In this document: positions 1 through 8,220 of the stretch, piece by piece | How positions within the stretch are numbered: position 1 is the first letter of the stretch | Layout: the number at the start of each line of letters is the position of its first letter | Assembly: GCA_030747485.1 (NCBI GenBank) | Contig: JASLKP010000010.1 | Span: 1-51,539 of the forward strand | Direction of reading: 5' to 3' | Origin: Candidatus Thalassarchaeaceae archaeon | Lineage (GTDB): Archaea; Thermoplasmatota; Poseidoniia; Poseidoniales; Thalassarchaeaceae | Length of the DNA stretch: 51,539 nt | Notes under the pieces: model-generated | What the model saw: only the letters and a program-made list of their open reading frames with translations | The model's database searches: none | Told to the model about the DNA's origin: nothing | Made by a program: the position numbers and the translations under genes

Positions 1-83
1 CCGGACGGAAACGTCCCTAGGGGACGGTTCCGGAATAATTGCTTAAGCGAAACCATCAACAACACTTGACCGGTCGGCGTAAC

Positions 84-1172
84 ATGACTGACATTGTTGA
101 GCGCATTCCCAATTGGGAGACCGAAATACTAGGATTCAACCAAGGAACATTGGTTGTTCTATTGGGTCTAATTGTACTGGTCGGCATTACTCGACAAATG
201 TCTCTATTTATCATTCCAAAAGTGTTCAGTTCGATCTGTGACCGTAGCCCAATGGCCAATGTTGCCATTCGAGGTTCATCTAAGGCACTGGGAACAGCAG
301 CTGGTGCAGCGATTCTTTGGCAATCTAGTGTTTCTCTAATCGCTAGCGAAACGGCGCTGATGCCAGGATTTGTTTCGAATTGGTTACCTGCAATCGCTCA
401 GGTAGTGATGCTCATTGCAATCATCATCTGGGCACTTCGCTTGTCAACAATGGTTCATAGTGTTGTAGAATACTGGGACGATGATGATGAATTGGATGGG
501 ACAGAACGTACACTGATTAGCGCTGTTGAGAGTGTCATGCGGTTCTGTATCGTCGTCTTCGGTTCAGTCTTCATTGCAGATGCGCTAAATTTTGATTTGA
601 CTACGATGGTTGCGGGTTTAGGCATCACGGGTCTAGCATTGGCATTGGCAGCCAAGGACTCCATTGCGAATGTCTTCGGTGCAGTCACTGTCTTACTCGA
701 CCGACCCTTTAGAGTAGGAGATTGGATTGTGGTATCCGGTGCAGAAGGTGAAGTCATCACAATCAGTTTGCGCACCACCTTGATTCGAACCAGCGTGGAC
801 ACAATCATTTCAATTCCAAACGCATCTCTAACAAACAAACCGATTGAGAACTTTGGGAAGAGACGCTGGCGTCGATACTCCCCCGTCATTTCACTGGATC
901 TTGATAGCGACCCTGATGCAATTCAATCCTTTGCAACGGACGTGGAGGATCTCATCAAGAACAATGAAAATACAATGAAGCCAGAATCATCATACGCAAA
1001 GGTTTCTGCCATTGCAAAGGATTCAATCGAGATTGGATGCAACCTTTACTGGGATGTAGAAGGTGGCGCAGATGAACGTCTGGCTCGACAAGAATGGTTG
1101 CTAGACGTTGCCCGTTTAGCAAAGAAACACGGCATTGAATTCTATGAGCCTCGTGTCCGTAATCAACGCTGA
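84..1172 (+). CDS. MscS-family mechanosensitive ion channel
   Basis: Small-conductance mechanosensitive channel that would release solutes on hypo-osmotic shock at the cytoplasmic membrane. About 362 residues: four to five hydrophobic helices in the first 200 residues, then the pore helix with the Gly/Ala-rich pattern GLGITGLALALAAKDSIAN and the beta-domain signature RPFRVGDWI, followed by the cytoplasmic alpha/beta domain. The frame opens with a TTG at 39, but the ATG at 84 starts directly before the first amphipathic stretch and is preferred. An acidic cytoplasmic loop (DDDDELDG) lies before the pore helices. Followed after 8 nt by a phosphoglycerate mutase gene, probably only by co-orientation. 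Confidence 0.93.
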   Translation: MTDIVERIPNWETEILGFNQGTLVVLLGLIVLVGITRQMSLFIIPKVFSSICDRSPMANVAIRGSSKALGTAAGAAILWQSSVSLIASETALMPGFVSNWLPAIAQVVMLIAIIIWALRLSTMVHSVVEYWDDDDELDGTERTLISAVESVMRFCIVVFGSVFIADALNFDLTTMVAGLGITGLALALAAKDSIANVFGAVTVLLDRPFRVGDWIVVSGAEGEVITISLRTTLIRTSVDTIISIPNASLTNKPIENFGKRRWRRYSPVISLDLDSDPDAIQSFATDVEDLIKNNENTMKPESSYAKVSAIAKDSIEIGCNLYWDVEGGADERLARQEWLLDVARLAKKHGIEFYEPRVRNQR

Positions 1173-1180
1173 GGGATTGG

Positions 1181-1777
1181 ATGGCAAAACTCATCCTACT
1201 CCGTCACGGCCAATCCGTTTGGAATGCTGCAAATCGGTTCACCGGTTGGACTGATGTTGAACTCTCTAAGAAAGGAGAAGGTGAAGCGGCAGCCGCTGGA
1301 GAACAACTCGCCGAGATTTGTTTTGATATTGTCCATACAAGTGACCTGATTCGGGCTCAGCGAACTGCGGAGATTGTCATGGATTTGAATCGTGCATCAA
1401 GCAATGTTCCAACTCAACGTGATTATCGTTTGAATGAACGCCATTATGGTGCTCTGCAGGGATTGGATAAAGATGAAACTCGTGAAAAATATGGGGCTGA
1501 ACAAGTTCATATTTGGCGTCGATCCTATGACGTGCCTCCACCTGAAGGTGAGAGCCTAGAGATGTGTGCAGAAAGGACTCTCCCCTATCTTCGTGAAGAA
1601 ATCCTACCAGATTTGGAAGCGGGAAAAAATGTCCTTGTTGCAGCACACGGTAATTCTCTGCGATCCATCGTCATGGAAATTGAAGGATTGTCAAAAGAGG
1701 AAGTATTGTCTCTAGAAATTCCGACGGGTGTACCGTTATTCTACGAATTCGATGGTACATTTACCCGTTCCGAATGA
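1181..1777 (+). CDS. gpmA: 2,3-bisphosphoglycerate-dependent phosphoglycerate mutase (histidine phosphatase superfamily)
   Basis: Interconverts 3- and 2-phosphoglycerate in glycolysis/gluconeogenesis. The N-terminus carries the catalytic LLRHGQSVWN motif (phospho-His near residue 9), then the FTGWTDVELSKKGEGEA segment and the ERHYGALQG motif diagnostic of dPGM, and a C-terminal VAAHGNSLR with the second active-site histidine. At 198 residues it is shorter than bacterial enzymes (about 230-250), like other short archaeal/actinobacterial forms. Many archaea use the cofactor-independent enzyme instead. Its stop abuts the stop of the convergent gene with no spacer. Pgk is encoded about 9 kb downstream. 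Confidence 0.92.
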   Translation: MAKLILLRHGQSVWNAANRFTGWTDVELSKKGEGEAAAAGEQLAEICFDIVHTSDLIRAQRTAEIVMDLNRASSNVPTQRDYRLNERHYGALQGLDKDETREKYGAEQVHIWRRSYDVPPPEGESLEMCAERTLPYLREEILPDLEAGKNVLVAAHGNSLRSIVMEIEGLSKEEVLSLEIPTGVPLFYEFDGTFTRSE

Positions 1778-3028
1778 TTACCACGGATTGGGTGCTGCTG
1801 CTCGATACATTCGTCTAAGCAATAGGCCACATATTCCCAACACACCCATGGCTCCAAGATCAGAGATTGTTGGTCCTGGGGAGCCTGGGTAAAATATCCA
1901 ATAAAATACAGCAGCAGGGATGATGGATAGGCAAATCAAACCAGCAACTGAAAGCGTTCGAGCCTGATACATTCCATTCTGAATCCGAGATACACCAGCC
2001 AACCAATTTGTCACATACGCAGGTTCATCCATTCCCCATGCTTGATTGTACAATCGATGACAAAGCATCTGCTCATATTCCCAAATCGTAGTGCCACCAC
2101 GATGTGTATCTGTTGCTCTTGATGAATGCCAATGTTTTGGAACAGTTGTTGTCCATCCTTCAAAGAGGGCTTTGCGTAATGCGGGGTCTTGGTCGTGAAG
2201 CGTAACGTAACACGCACCGATGTCACGAATTGCAGGATACGGGGAACTCTCTGGAATGAGGGCGTTTTTTACTCCACCCATACACCCGCCAATACGAATC
2301 TCTCCATCGACCAATTGACATACTGAAATCCCAAAATTTCGATGTGTAATGGTTCCTTGTGTATCCGCGCTATGCGGACCCCTCCAAACGGTTGCTGAAC
2401 GGGTCTTGCGCTCTAATCCTGCATTATGGTCATTCCAAGCACGCTCATCATTGGGCGTTGCTAAGTGAGTCGCAGCAAGAGCATGGAATTCACCAAGGGC
2501 TGTTCCGACCTTGCGCAAATGTTCCTCATCCAATGGAATATCACTGCTATTCTCTTTCTCAAAGAGGAGGATGACATCTCTACCCTCATGTTGGACGCCA
2601 CCAATTGCAGTGTGTAGAACTCGACAATTGAGTTCTGCTAGTTTGCGACCGTGTCCATCATGATCAAGTGGTAATATTTCTGCAAAATGTGATTCAAAAT
2701 CAATATGCCACCCCGTAGGGGTGGATTCAGCATGACTTGGAACAAGTTCAGGCCATTGTCCCCAAGTGGCGGATTGGAGTGACCACCAGGTTGTTGAACT
2801 GGGATCACCATCAGGTAACAACATGGGTAAACTATCCCAACGGAGATGAAGAACCTTGGAAATGAAGCCGACAGGAGCCGTATCCCCTTCTGTCACAGAT
2901 GAGGCTGCAACCTTGGGAAACCATGGCATCGACTCTGGGTCCATGAGGTCGCCAACAGCCTCATCCAAATCAATTCTCTTAAACAGACGGGACAGATTCT
3001 TGACGGTCGCGCTCTGCCAACGGTCCAA
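1778..3028 (-). CDS. Degenerate aminoglycoside-phosphotransferase-like protein with C-terminal membrane anchor
   Basis: Function unknown. Residues about 165-300 have the layout of an APH/choline-kinase C-lobe: a LGEFHALAA helix, then THRNFGIS where kinases have HGDxxxxN, and RIGGCMGG where they have the metal-binding DFG-like motif, so both catalytic aspartates look lost. Two hydrophobic helices close the protein (about residues 355-400), followed by a short basic tail (LLLRRMYRAAAP). The frame starts with TTG at 3028, sharing one base with the ATG of the divergent HAD gene; an ATG at 2944 is an alternative that would free an 83-nt promoter region. The kinase-fold reading is from motif layout only. 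Confidence 0.7.
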   Translation of the reverse strand: MDRWQSATVKNLSRLFKRIDLDEAVGDLMDPESMPWFPKVAASSVTEGDTAPVGFISKVLHLRWDSLPMLLPDGDPSSTTWWSLQSATWGQWPELVPSHAESTPTGWHIDFESHFAEILPLDHDGHGRKLAELNCRVLHTAIGGVQHEGRDVILLFEKENSSDIPLDEEHLRKVGTALGEFHALAATHLATPNDERAWNDHNAGLERKTRSATVWRGPHSADTQGTITHRNFGISVCQLVDGEIRIGGCMGGVKNALIPESSPYPAIRDIGACYVTLHDQDPALRKALFEGWTTTVPKHWHSSRATDTHRGGTTIWEYEQMLCHRLYNQAWGMDEPAYVTNWLAGVSRIQNGMYQARTLSVAGLICLSIIPAAVFYWIFYPGSPGPTISDLGAMGVLGICGLLLRRMYRAAAPNPW

Positions 3029-3570
3029 TGGGTGAGACCACCGACCTGCCTTTGGCTGTCGATTTGGATGGGACGTTAATCCTCACAGACATGTCCCGTG
3101 TCACGATTCGACGAGTGGTTTTGCCTCGCCCGTGGCTACTTCCAAAGTTACTCTGGCTAGAAATGACGGGGCGAAGGGCGGCTTGGAAGAGAGAACTGGG
3201 TCAACGACTCAAATTTGATCCCGCTGAATTGAGCTACCATTCCACGTTTCTTGACTGGTTGAAAGAACAAAAAGCAACGGGTCGTGAAATCATCCTCTGT
3301 ACAGCATCAGAGATGTGCGTAGCCGAAAAAATCGCCACACACGTCGGTCTTTTCGATGATGTGATGGCCAGTGATGGAATCACCAATTTAAGAATGGAAG
3401 CAAAAGGAGAGGCATTGGCAGAACGATATGGGAAAGGAAATTTCGCCTATGCTGGAAATTCTAGTCACGATCTGAAGACGTGGCCATATGCTGGTGAGGT
3501 CATTGTCGTCAATGCAAGTCGGAGTACTCTCAATGCTCTAGGTGATCGTCCGTCGATTGTGTTTGAGTAA
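3028..3570 (+). CDS. HAD-superfamily phosphatase
   Basis: Haloacid-dehalogenase-fold hydrolase, 180 residues. Motif I is AVDLDGTLILTD with nucleophile Asp and acid/base Asp; motif II is ILCTAS; a lysine in MEAKGEALAERYG probably serves as motif III; FAYAGNSSHDL takes the place of motif IV (GDxxxD replaced by GNSSHD). The segment resembles the HAD domain found fused in front of UbiA-type prenyltransferases, but here it stands alone. Substrate unknown. Its last 41 nt overlap the end of the convergent membrane-protein gene. Confidence 0.85.
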   Translation: MGETTDLPLAVDLDGTLILTDMSRVTIRRVVLPRPWLLPKLLWLEMTGRRAAWKRELGQRLKFDPAELSYHSTFLDWLKEQKATGREIILCTASEMCVAEKIATHVGLFDDVMASDGITNLRMEAKGEALAERYGKGNFAYAGNSSHDLKTWPYAGEVIVVNASRSTLNALGDRPSIVFE

Positions 3571-4201
3571 ATCGATTGACTGTAAGATTCACCAGCATAT
3601 CTCCTAACGCATAGACCACTCCACAAAGTAGCGGAGGGTTCAGTGCGGTAAACGGTGTCCAAGCTACATCTGAATACCAGGCCCAATTACCAAGATAGGT
3701 TCCCCACAATTCCATGATTAGTGCTAACCAAACCATCGTTGCGTACAACCGTCGGTCTGGACCCCATCGCATGAAACCGAACAAAGCGACGAGGAGAATT
3801 AGGCCAGATGTATCCCATCCTTTGTAAGTGAAATACAATGCCAACGGAATGAATGGATAGATTGCGCGCCAAGAAAAATTCTCAGGTAAATGACGGGATA
3901 AACGGCGACCTAAATCGAACAGAAACCAATGTCCTGCGGGGACAAACAACGGCATTAATCCCTCACGATATTCGTATAGATGCCAAACCTCTGTGAAGAA
4001 TAATTCCATTGATGTTGCAAACGAAATTACAGTCAACATCTCAAGACGCTCTAGACGCTCGCCTCGGTAAAATATCGTGCTAAAAATCATCCAACAAACA
4101 ATGTCTACGATATATTCGCCCTTGATGTTCCAATCAGTCCCATTCTGATCAATCCACAGTCCAATCACGATTGTGAGGATGTAGACATACTCTCGGCGCA
4201 T
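3530..4201 (-). CDS. Polytopic membrane protein, unknown
   Basis: Not recognised. 223 residues with about seven hydrophobic segments and many aromatic and charged residues inside or next to them (for example ELFFTEVWHLYEYREG, GHWFLFDLGRR, WGTYLGNWAWYSD), suggesting conserved intramembrane polar sites as in membrane-bound enzymes of lipid or isoprenoid metabolism. That is speculation. The ATG at 4201 lies head-to-head with uppS and its 3' end overlaps the HAD gene by 41 nt, so it is closely wedged between two genes that could both act on prenyl phosphates. Confidence 0.7.
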   Translation of the reverse strand: MRREYVYILTIVIGLWIDQNGTDWNIKGEYIVDIVCWMIFSTIFYRGERLERLEMLTVISFATSMELFFTEVWHLYEYREGLMPLFVPAGHWFLFDLGRRLSRHLPENFSWRAIYPFIPLALYFTYKGWDTSGLILLVALFGFMRWGPDRRLYATMVWLALIMELWGTYLGNWAWYSDVAWTPFTALNPPLLCGVVYALGDMLVNLTVNRFTQTQSTDDHLEH

Positions 4202-4271
4202 GCAATCGCCATATGGTCGACGCTATGAATGCACCCGATTGCATCAAGAGGGAGAGCGGTCTCGACAGAGT

Positions 4272-5141
4272 ATGGGTTGGGTAGGCCGAAGTATCGATGG
4301 CTTCGCCAAATGGCTCCTAAGATTCCGCATTATTTCCATTCCAGCCAGATGGATTGCAAATTCTAGACCCGCATGGAGTTTTATTTCTCGTACTGATCGA
4401 GTTCGTGAACGCAGGATGAAAACACGTGTGATGAGCAGCGAGTTGCCCAAACACGTCTCGATTATCATGGATGGAAACCGACGCTTTGCATCTGACCAAG
4501 GATTAGCAGCCACGATTGGACACAGATATGGCAAAGAGAAGTTAGAGGATGTGATGGATTGGATTCTTGAATTAGGAATCCCATATCTCACCGTATATGC
4601 ACTCAGTACTGAGAATGTCCTCAGTAGAGAACCCGAGGAATTAGAGGGTTTGTTCGACCTCTATGTCGAAGGTCTGAAAGAAATGGCCGATGATGAACGG
4701 ATTCATCGAAATCATGTGCGCGTGCAAGTTGTCGGTCGAATGGACCTGTTGCCTGAGCGAGTGTTGGATGCCATTGAATATGCGAATAAGAAGACTTCAA
4801 CATACGAGAAATTCGTCTTCACTGTTTGCTTGGCCTATGGAAGCAGAGAAGAGATTGTAGATGCTGTCCGTGAGATTGCCGCAGATCATGCTGGCGGAGA
4901 AATCCAATTGACTGACATCAGTGAATCAGAGATTAGCAAGCGATTGTGGACCGGAGAAATACCAGATCCTGACCTTGTCATCCGTACCTCGGGCGAAGAG
5001 CGTATTAGCAACTTCTTGCTGTGGCAAATGGCCTATTCAGAATTGTACTTCACTGATGTATACTGGCCTTCATTCAGTCGTCATGATTTGCTAGAAGCCA
5101 TCGAAGCATATCAGAATCGTAAACGACGCTATGGAGAGTGA
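4272..5141 (+). CDS. uppS: Isoprenyl (undecaprenyl-type) diphosphate synthase, cis-prenyltransferase
   Basis: Builds long-chain cis-polyprenyl diphosphate, the lipid carrier for glycan and N-glycosylation intermediates. HVSIIMDGNRRFA contains the catalytic Asp and the pyrophosphate-binding arginines; YLTVYALSTEN, GRMDLLPE, DLVIRTSGEERISNFLLW and the ELYFTDVYWPSF ending are family signatures. The frame is open from 4200, but the ATG at 4272 gives the usual archaeal N-terminal extension of about 65 residues before the catalytic motif. The end overlaps or abuts the Nudix gene, suggesting one transcript. Confidence 0.93.
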   Translation: MGWVGRSIDGFAKWLLRFRIISIPARWIANSRPAWSFISRTDRVRERRMKTRVMSSELPKHVSIIMDGNRRFASDQGLAATIGHRYGKEKLEDVMDWILELGIPYLTVYALSTENVLSREPEELEGLFDLYVEGLKEMADDERIHRNHVRVQVVGRMDLLPERVLDAIEYANKKTSTYEKFVFTVCLAYGSREEIVDAVREIAADHAGGEIQLTDISESEISKRLWTGEIPDPDLVIRTSGEERISNFLLWQMAYSELYFTDVYWPSFSRHDLLEAIEAYQNRKRRYGE

Positions 5142-5145
5142 TTTG

Positions 5146-5550
5146 ATGGAATATCAAAATCCAGCATTAGCCGTTGATGCGGCAGTACGTTGTGGCGATA
5201 CTGTTCTACTCATCCAACGTGGGAATCCCCCTTGGAAAGGTACCTGGGCTTTGCCTGGTGGCTTCGTAGATTATGGAGAAGATCCCGAAGATGCGGTCAT
5301 TCGAGAACTGAAAGAAGAGACCGGACTTGATGGGAAAATTCTCAGATTACTAGAGGTGAAAGGCGATCCTGAAAGAGACCCTCGAAAACACATTGTCAGT
5401 ATTGTTTACGAAGTGACCGCTGAGGGTGAACCAATTGGTGGTGATGACGCCGCAGACGCGCGATTTTGGCCGATTTCAGACGTCCTAAATGGTTCACTTG
5501 AAATCGCTGGAGACCATGTTGAGATTCTATCAAATTGGTTAGCCGAATAG
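5146..5550 (+). CDS. Nudix hydrolase (ADP-ribose pyrophosphatase-like)
   Basis: Hydrolyses a nucleoside diphosphate linked to another moiety. It has a complete Nudix box, GGFVDYGEDPEDAVIRELKE followed by ETGL, which supplies the Mg2+-binding glutamates. The preceding KGTWALPGG is typical of ADP-ribose/NADH-type members. Two ATG starts are possible: 5131, inside the end of uppS, and 5146, which has GGAG about 8 nt upstream and is preferred. Its 3' end overlaps the convergent DUF354 gene by 12 nt. Exact substrate not deducible. Confidence 0.92.
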   Translation: MEYQNPALAVDAAVRCGDTVLLIQRGNPPWKGTWALPGGFVDYGEDPEDAVIRELKEETGLDGKILRLLEVKGDPERDPRKHIVSIVYEVTAEGEPIGGDDAADARFWPISDVLNGSLEIAGDHVEILSNWLAE

Positions 5551-6510
5551 TGTATTCAACACTTCACTTGTACCTACATCGTTGATGGTGTTTCGACCTG
5601 AACTTCTTGTAGAATGCATCGACAATTTCCATTCTGCTGCCATCTTGGCAAATCGTCCATCAAAAAGATCGGCATCATTCCAATGAAAGAAGTGTGGTTG
5701 ATCTTCAAGATAAGTGAGAAATCCTCGAGTGGCTTTCGATATCAACAACGTTGGAACACCTTGCACAACCGCTTCTGCTGCCAACGTAGTGCTACCAGTC
5801 AACACACCATCAAATAGTGCTGCGTGAAGGGGAAAATCCCATGCTGAACCGTCTGCAACTGCTGCACTTTCCTTATTCTCGACGAAATGGACATCCATTT
5901 TACGAATTGAGGTGTCGTAATTGATGACTTCGAGACCATCATGAATGCCGTCGCCGGTTATTTTTCGGTGAAAAACGACTAAATCGTTTTCAGGAAGTGA
6001 TAATTCTTCCACAATCTGTCCTTTTGCAGAGTTCCATGCTTCCAATGAGGTGCTTGAATCAATGTAAGCCATTGGCAAGATTCCTGGATAGGTTTGTGTC
6101 GGCTTGAGAACGCCCTCCCATGATTCCGGCAGAAGGATGTGCGTGGCCACATTTGCACCCAAACGATGAGCGATTGTATTCACTTCCGTGTCCGTCAGAT
6201 ACCATCGTTCTGGCACCTTCTGTTTTGCAGCGGCTCGAAGTTCAAAAGGCGCTCCTTTTGAAACGATTCTTGTCACTGGATGTTCGGCTAGAAAGCGACG
6301 TGCTGCGCCTTCTCTTTGCCTAGCGAGAGATATTTTTCGGAACCATCCACCCATCACCCGATTCACGCGCAGAATGGGTTGCTCAAATCCGGCTTCAAGC
6401 ATGATTTCAAGTTCTTGGCGCCGGGTCACAACAAGGATGTCGTCATCACAGAACCATTGTCTAAACAACTGGAAATGCGCTGGATGATCGATGACCCAAC
6501 AGGTGCGCAT
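5539..6510 (-). CDS. DUF354-family protein (GT-B glycosyltransferase-like)
   Basis: 323 residues resembling the archaeal DUF354 family, which has the two-Rossmann-domain fold of UDP-GlcNAc epimerases and glycosyltransferases. The N-terminus WVIDHPAHFQLFRQ is a typical opening with a conserved His. The C-terminal half contains DGVLTGSTTLAAEAVVQGVP, corresponding to the nucleotide-sugar or phosphate-binding loop of GT-B enzymes, and a later GVPTLLIS strand. Likely acts on cell-surface polysaccharide or glycolipid precursors; the substrate is unknown. Divergent from the RidA gene across 65 nt. Confidence 0.72.
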   Translation of the reverse strand: MRTCWVIDHPAHFQLFRQWFCDDDILVVTRRQELEIMLEAGFEQPILRVNRVMGGWFRKISLARQREGAARRFLAEHPVTRIVSKGAPFELRAAAKQKVPERWYLTDTEVNTIAHRLGANVATHILLPESWEGVLKPTQTYPGILPMAYIDSSTSLEAWNSAKGQIVEELSLPENDLVVFHRKITGDGIHDGLEVINYDTSIRKMDVHFVENKESAAVADGSAWDFPLHAALFDGVLTGSTTLAAEAVVQGVPTLLISKATRGFLTYLEDQPHFFHWNDADLFDGRFAKMAAEWKLSMHSTRSSGRNTINDVGTSEVLNTLFG

Positions 6511-6575
6511 AATTCCGCGAAAAGGTGGAGGTGAATGAACCGAACGCTAATCATCCATCAGTGTAAGCGAGTGAC

Positions 6576-6941
6576 ATGGCGAAAGAGCGCATCGACACTG
6601 GTGGAACCGTGTTTGGACCTTACAGCCCTGGTGTCAAAGCTGGTGGCGTTATTTGGTTGGCTGGACAAATCGCACCCGAGGCCGGTGGAATTACAGAACA
6701 GACTCAAGCGAGTTTAGACAAAATCGATGCGTTATTGGCAGCAGCGGGTGTCTCGAAACATCAGGTGACATTTGCACAAGTTTTGTTAGATGATATCAAT
6801 GACTTTGCCGCAATGAATGAAGTCTATGGTGCATGGTTAGCCGATGTCGAAATTCCGCCTGCGCGTGCAGCGTTTGAGGCAGCCGCATTGCCACGTGGTG
6901 CCGCGGTTGAAATCGTCGTTCAGGCCCACGAAGATGCGTGA
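6576..6941 (+). CDS. ridA: RidA/YjgF-family enamine/imine deaminase
   Basis: Destroys reactive enamine/imine intermediates made by PLP enzymes. The 121-residue length matches the family. Signatures present: GPYSPGVKAGGVIWLAGQI at the N-terminus, the helix EQTQASLDKIDALLAAAG, and PARAAFEAAALPRGAAVEI, which holds the active-site arginine and the subunit-interface residues of the trimer. ATG at 6576; no strong ribosome-binding site. A two-helix membrane gene follows after 4 nt and is probably co-transcribed. Confidence 0.93.
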   Translation: MAKERIDTGGTVFGPYSPGVKAGGVIWLAGQIAPEAGGITEQTQASLDKIDALLAAAGVSKHQVTFAQVLLDDINDFAAMNEVYGAWLADVEIPPARAAFEAAALPRGAAVEIVVQAHEDA

Positions 6942-6945
6942 TTGA

Positions 6946-7176
6946 ATGCCCGGTTCACCCTACTTAGAAGAACGCCCGCCCGGACTCTTAACCTGGCCAA
7001 TGTTGATGCCGATATTATTGGGTATTTTTCTCACGGAATGTGTCGTAGGCATATGGATCTGGAATTCATTTCCTGAATGGAGAATTATCGTGTATATTAT
7101 TCTCGGAATTGACCTAGTGACATTGGTTGTCATCTACATCATGACAATGCGTACGAAGGGTGAAAATCTAGAGTGA
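6946..7176 (+). CDS. Small membrane protein with two transmembrane helices
   Basis: Unknown function, 76 residues. A proline-rich N-terminus (PYLEERPPGLLTWP) is followed by two hydrophobic helices of about 20 residues each separated by a short polar turn (SFPEWR), and a basic tail ending MRTKGENLE. Only 4 nt separate it from ridA. Composition and length are those of a lineage-specific microprotein; no catalytic residues are visible. Confidence 0.72.
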   Translation: MPGSPYLEERPPGLLTWPMLMPILLGIFLTECVVGIWIWNSFPEWRIIVYIILGIDLVTLVVIYIMTMRTKGENLE

Positions 7177-7194
7177 TGCATCATCTAAGTCACT

Positions 7195-8097
7195 TCAATC
7201 CTTGATTACTGGAGTCAGAACTTCAACAGGTCCACCTCCGCCCCAAATCATCAATCCAGGTCTGGTGAAAATATAGCGCTTAGTTTGCCAAAAGTCCATG
7301 CTAGAAAAATCAGGATGGTCATCATCTATCAGGTGATAGACAATCTTTGTGCTAGCGAAATAACGGTGGTTGATGCTGACATGGCCGCGCCTTCCATCGA
7401 CGGTGACAGCGAGCCAAGACTCGTTTGAGACCCAGTCACCAGGTGGTGGTCCACCAGTACTATCACTCTGCTCAGGAATCATATCCTCTGTTACTGTCGT
7501 CATCTCTTCATGCCGCCAATGGATAATACCACAGTAGGTGTAAACGCGTGGATGTAGAGCAACCACAGTATATTCGTGCATCTTGACCGAGATGAATTGC
7601 CCAACAGGTAGACTACCCCCTGCAGCAATCAATCGATCCAAGGCCTCGTCAACGGTCTTCTGGCTGAAGTTGGATGTAATTCGCTTGGTACGCATATTGA
7701 GGATTCGAATTCGATTGTCGTCAGTACTTTCAATTTTATAGCGCGACTTGCCTGTAAAGGAAGTATACACAGCATCGATTTCCTGATACAACTTTGCCTT
7801 GGCTATCAATTCGTCCCAAAATTCGTTCTTGTTAACTTGCACTTCTCCCTGTCCTGTGAGGCGGAGCAGCTGGGTTGAATTTCGTTCAAACTCGGCTTCG
7901 CGTTGTCTGAGTTCAAGATCAAGGGTGCTCTGACGTCGACGTAGGTGGCGAATCGCCTCTGCATTCGGTCCATCAGAATCTTTCTTTACGCATTCACGAA
8001 TCGCTTCACGAATGATTCCGCTGCGTTCTCCGCTCGGAATCTTTCCCCACAATACGAGGGTGTCATCATCGAGGTAAATGTTCACTTTCTTGCCCAT
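7195..8097 (-). CDS. Ribbon-helix-helix DNA-binding protein with large unknown C-terminal domain
   Basis: Likely a transcription regulator, 300 residues from the ATG at 8097 (the frame is open to 8151). Residues 1-40 match the ribbon-helix-helix fold: beta-strand KKVNIYLDDDTL, then helix and SGERSGIIREAIREC, similar to CopG/Arc proteins. A coiled-coil-like stretch (about 45-75, ELRQREAEFERN) follows, then about 200 residues I do not recognise, ending in a Gly-rich WGGGGPVEVLTP segment. Two inverted repeats lie immediately upstream between it and the divergent phosphohexomutase gene, consistent with autoregulation or with control of that gene. Confidence 0.78.
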   Translation of the reverse strand: MGKKVNIYLDDDTLVLWGKIPSGERSGIIREAIRECVKKDSDGPNAEAIRHLRRRQSTLDLELRQREAEFERNSTQLLRLTGQGEVQVNKNEFWDELIAKAKLYQEIDAVYTSFTGKSRYKIESTDDNRIRILNMRTKRITSNFSQKTVDEALDRLIAAGGSLPVGQFISVKMHEYTVVALHPRVYTYCGIIHWRHEEMTTVTEDMIPEQSDSTGGPPPGDWVSNESWLAVTVDGRRGHVSINHRYFASTKIVYHLIDDDHPDFSSMDFWQTKRYIFTRPGLMIWGGGGPVEVLTPVIKD

Positions 8098-8100
8098 ATA

Positions 8101-8118
8101 ACCCCACAGTATGGGGGT
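8101..8118. promoter_or_regulatory. Inverted repeat ACCCC-N8-GGGGT, candidate operator
   Basis: Five-base arms at 8101-8105 and 8114-8118, only 4 nt upstream of the ATG of the ribbon-helix-helix gene. Ribbon-helix-helix dimers bind short palindromes, so this could be its own operator overlapping the translation start. The arms are short and chance is possible. Confidence 0.35.
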
Positions 8119-8141
8119 ACTAATAAACCCATCGAAATGGG

Positions 8142-8160
8142 CTGTAATCATAGATTACAG
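8142..8160. promoter_or_regulatory. Near-perfect palindrome CTGTAATC-N3-GATTACAG, candidate operator
   Basis: Eight-base perfect arms (8142-8149 and 8153-8160) with a 3-nt spacer in the 123-nt divergent region between the ribbon-helix-helix gene (start 8097) and the phosphohexomutase gene (start 8221). The size and symmetry suit a dimeric or tetrameric regulator. A transcribed hairpin is possible but the 3-nt loop and lack of a T run do not favour a terminator. Confidence 0.5.
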
Positions 8161-8220
8161 TGCGATTTTGTGCAACCATTCAATCGCAGCGACTTTGAAC
8201 AAAGCCCCGGTCCAACGGCC

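Noticed and set aside
455..889. 144-residue minus-strand frame
   Set aside because: Antisense of the MscS gene with no domain, membrane segment or start signal.
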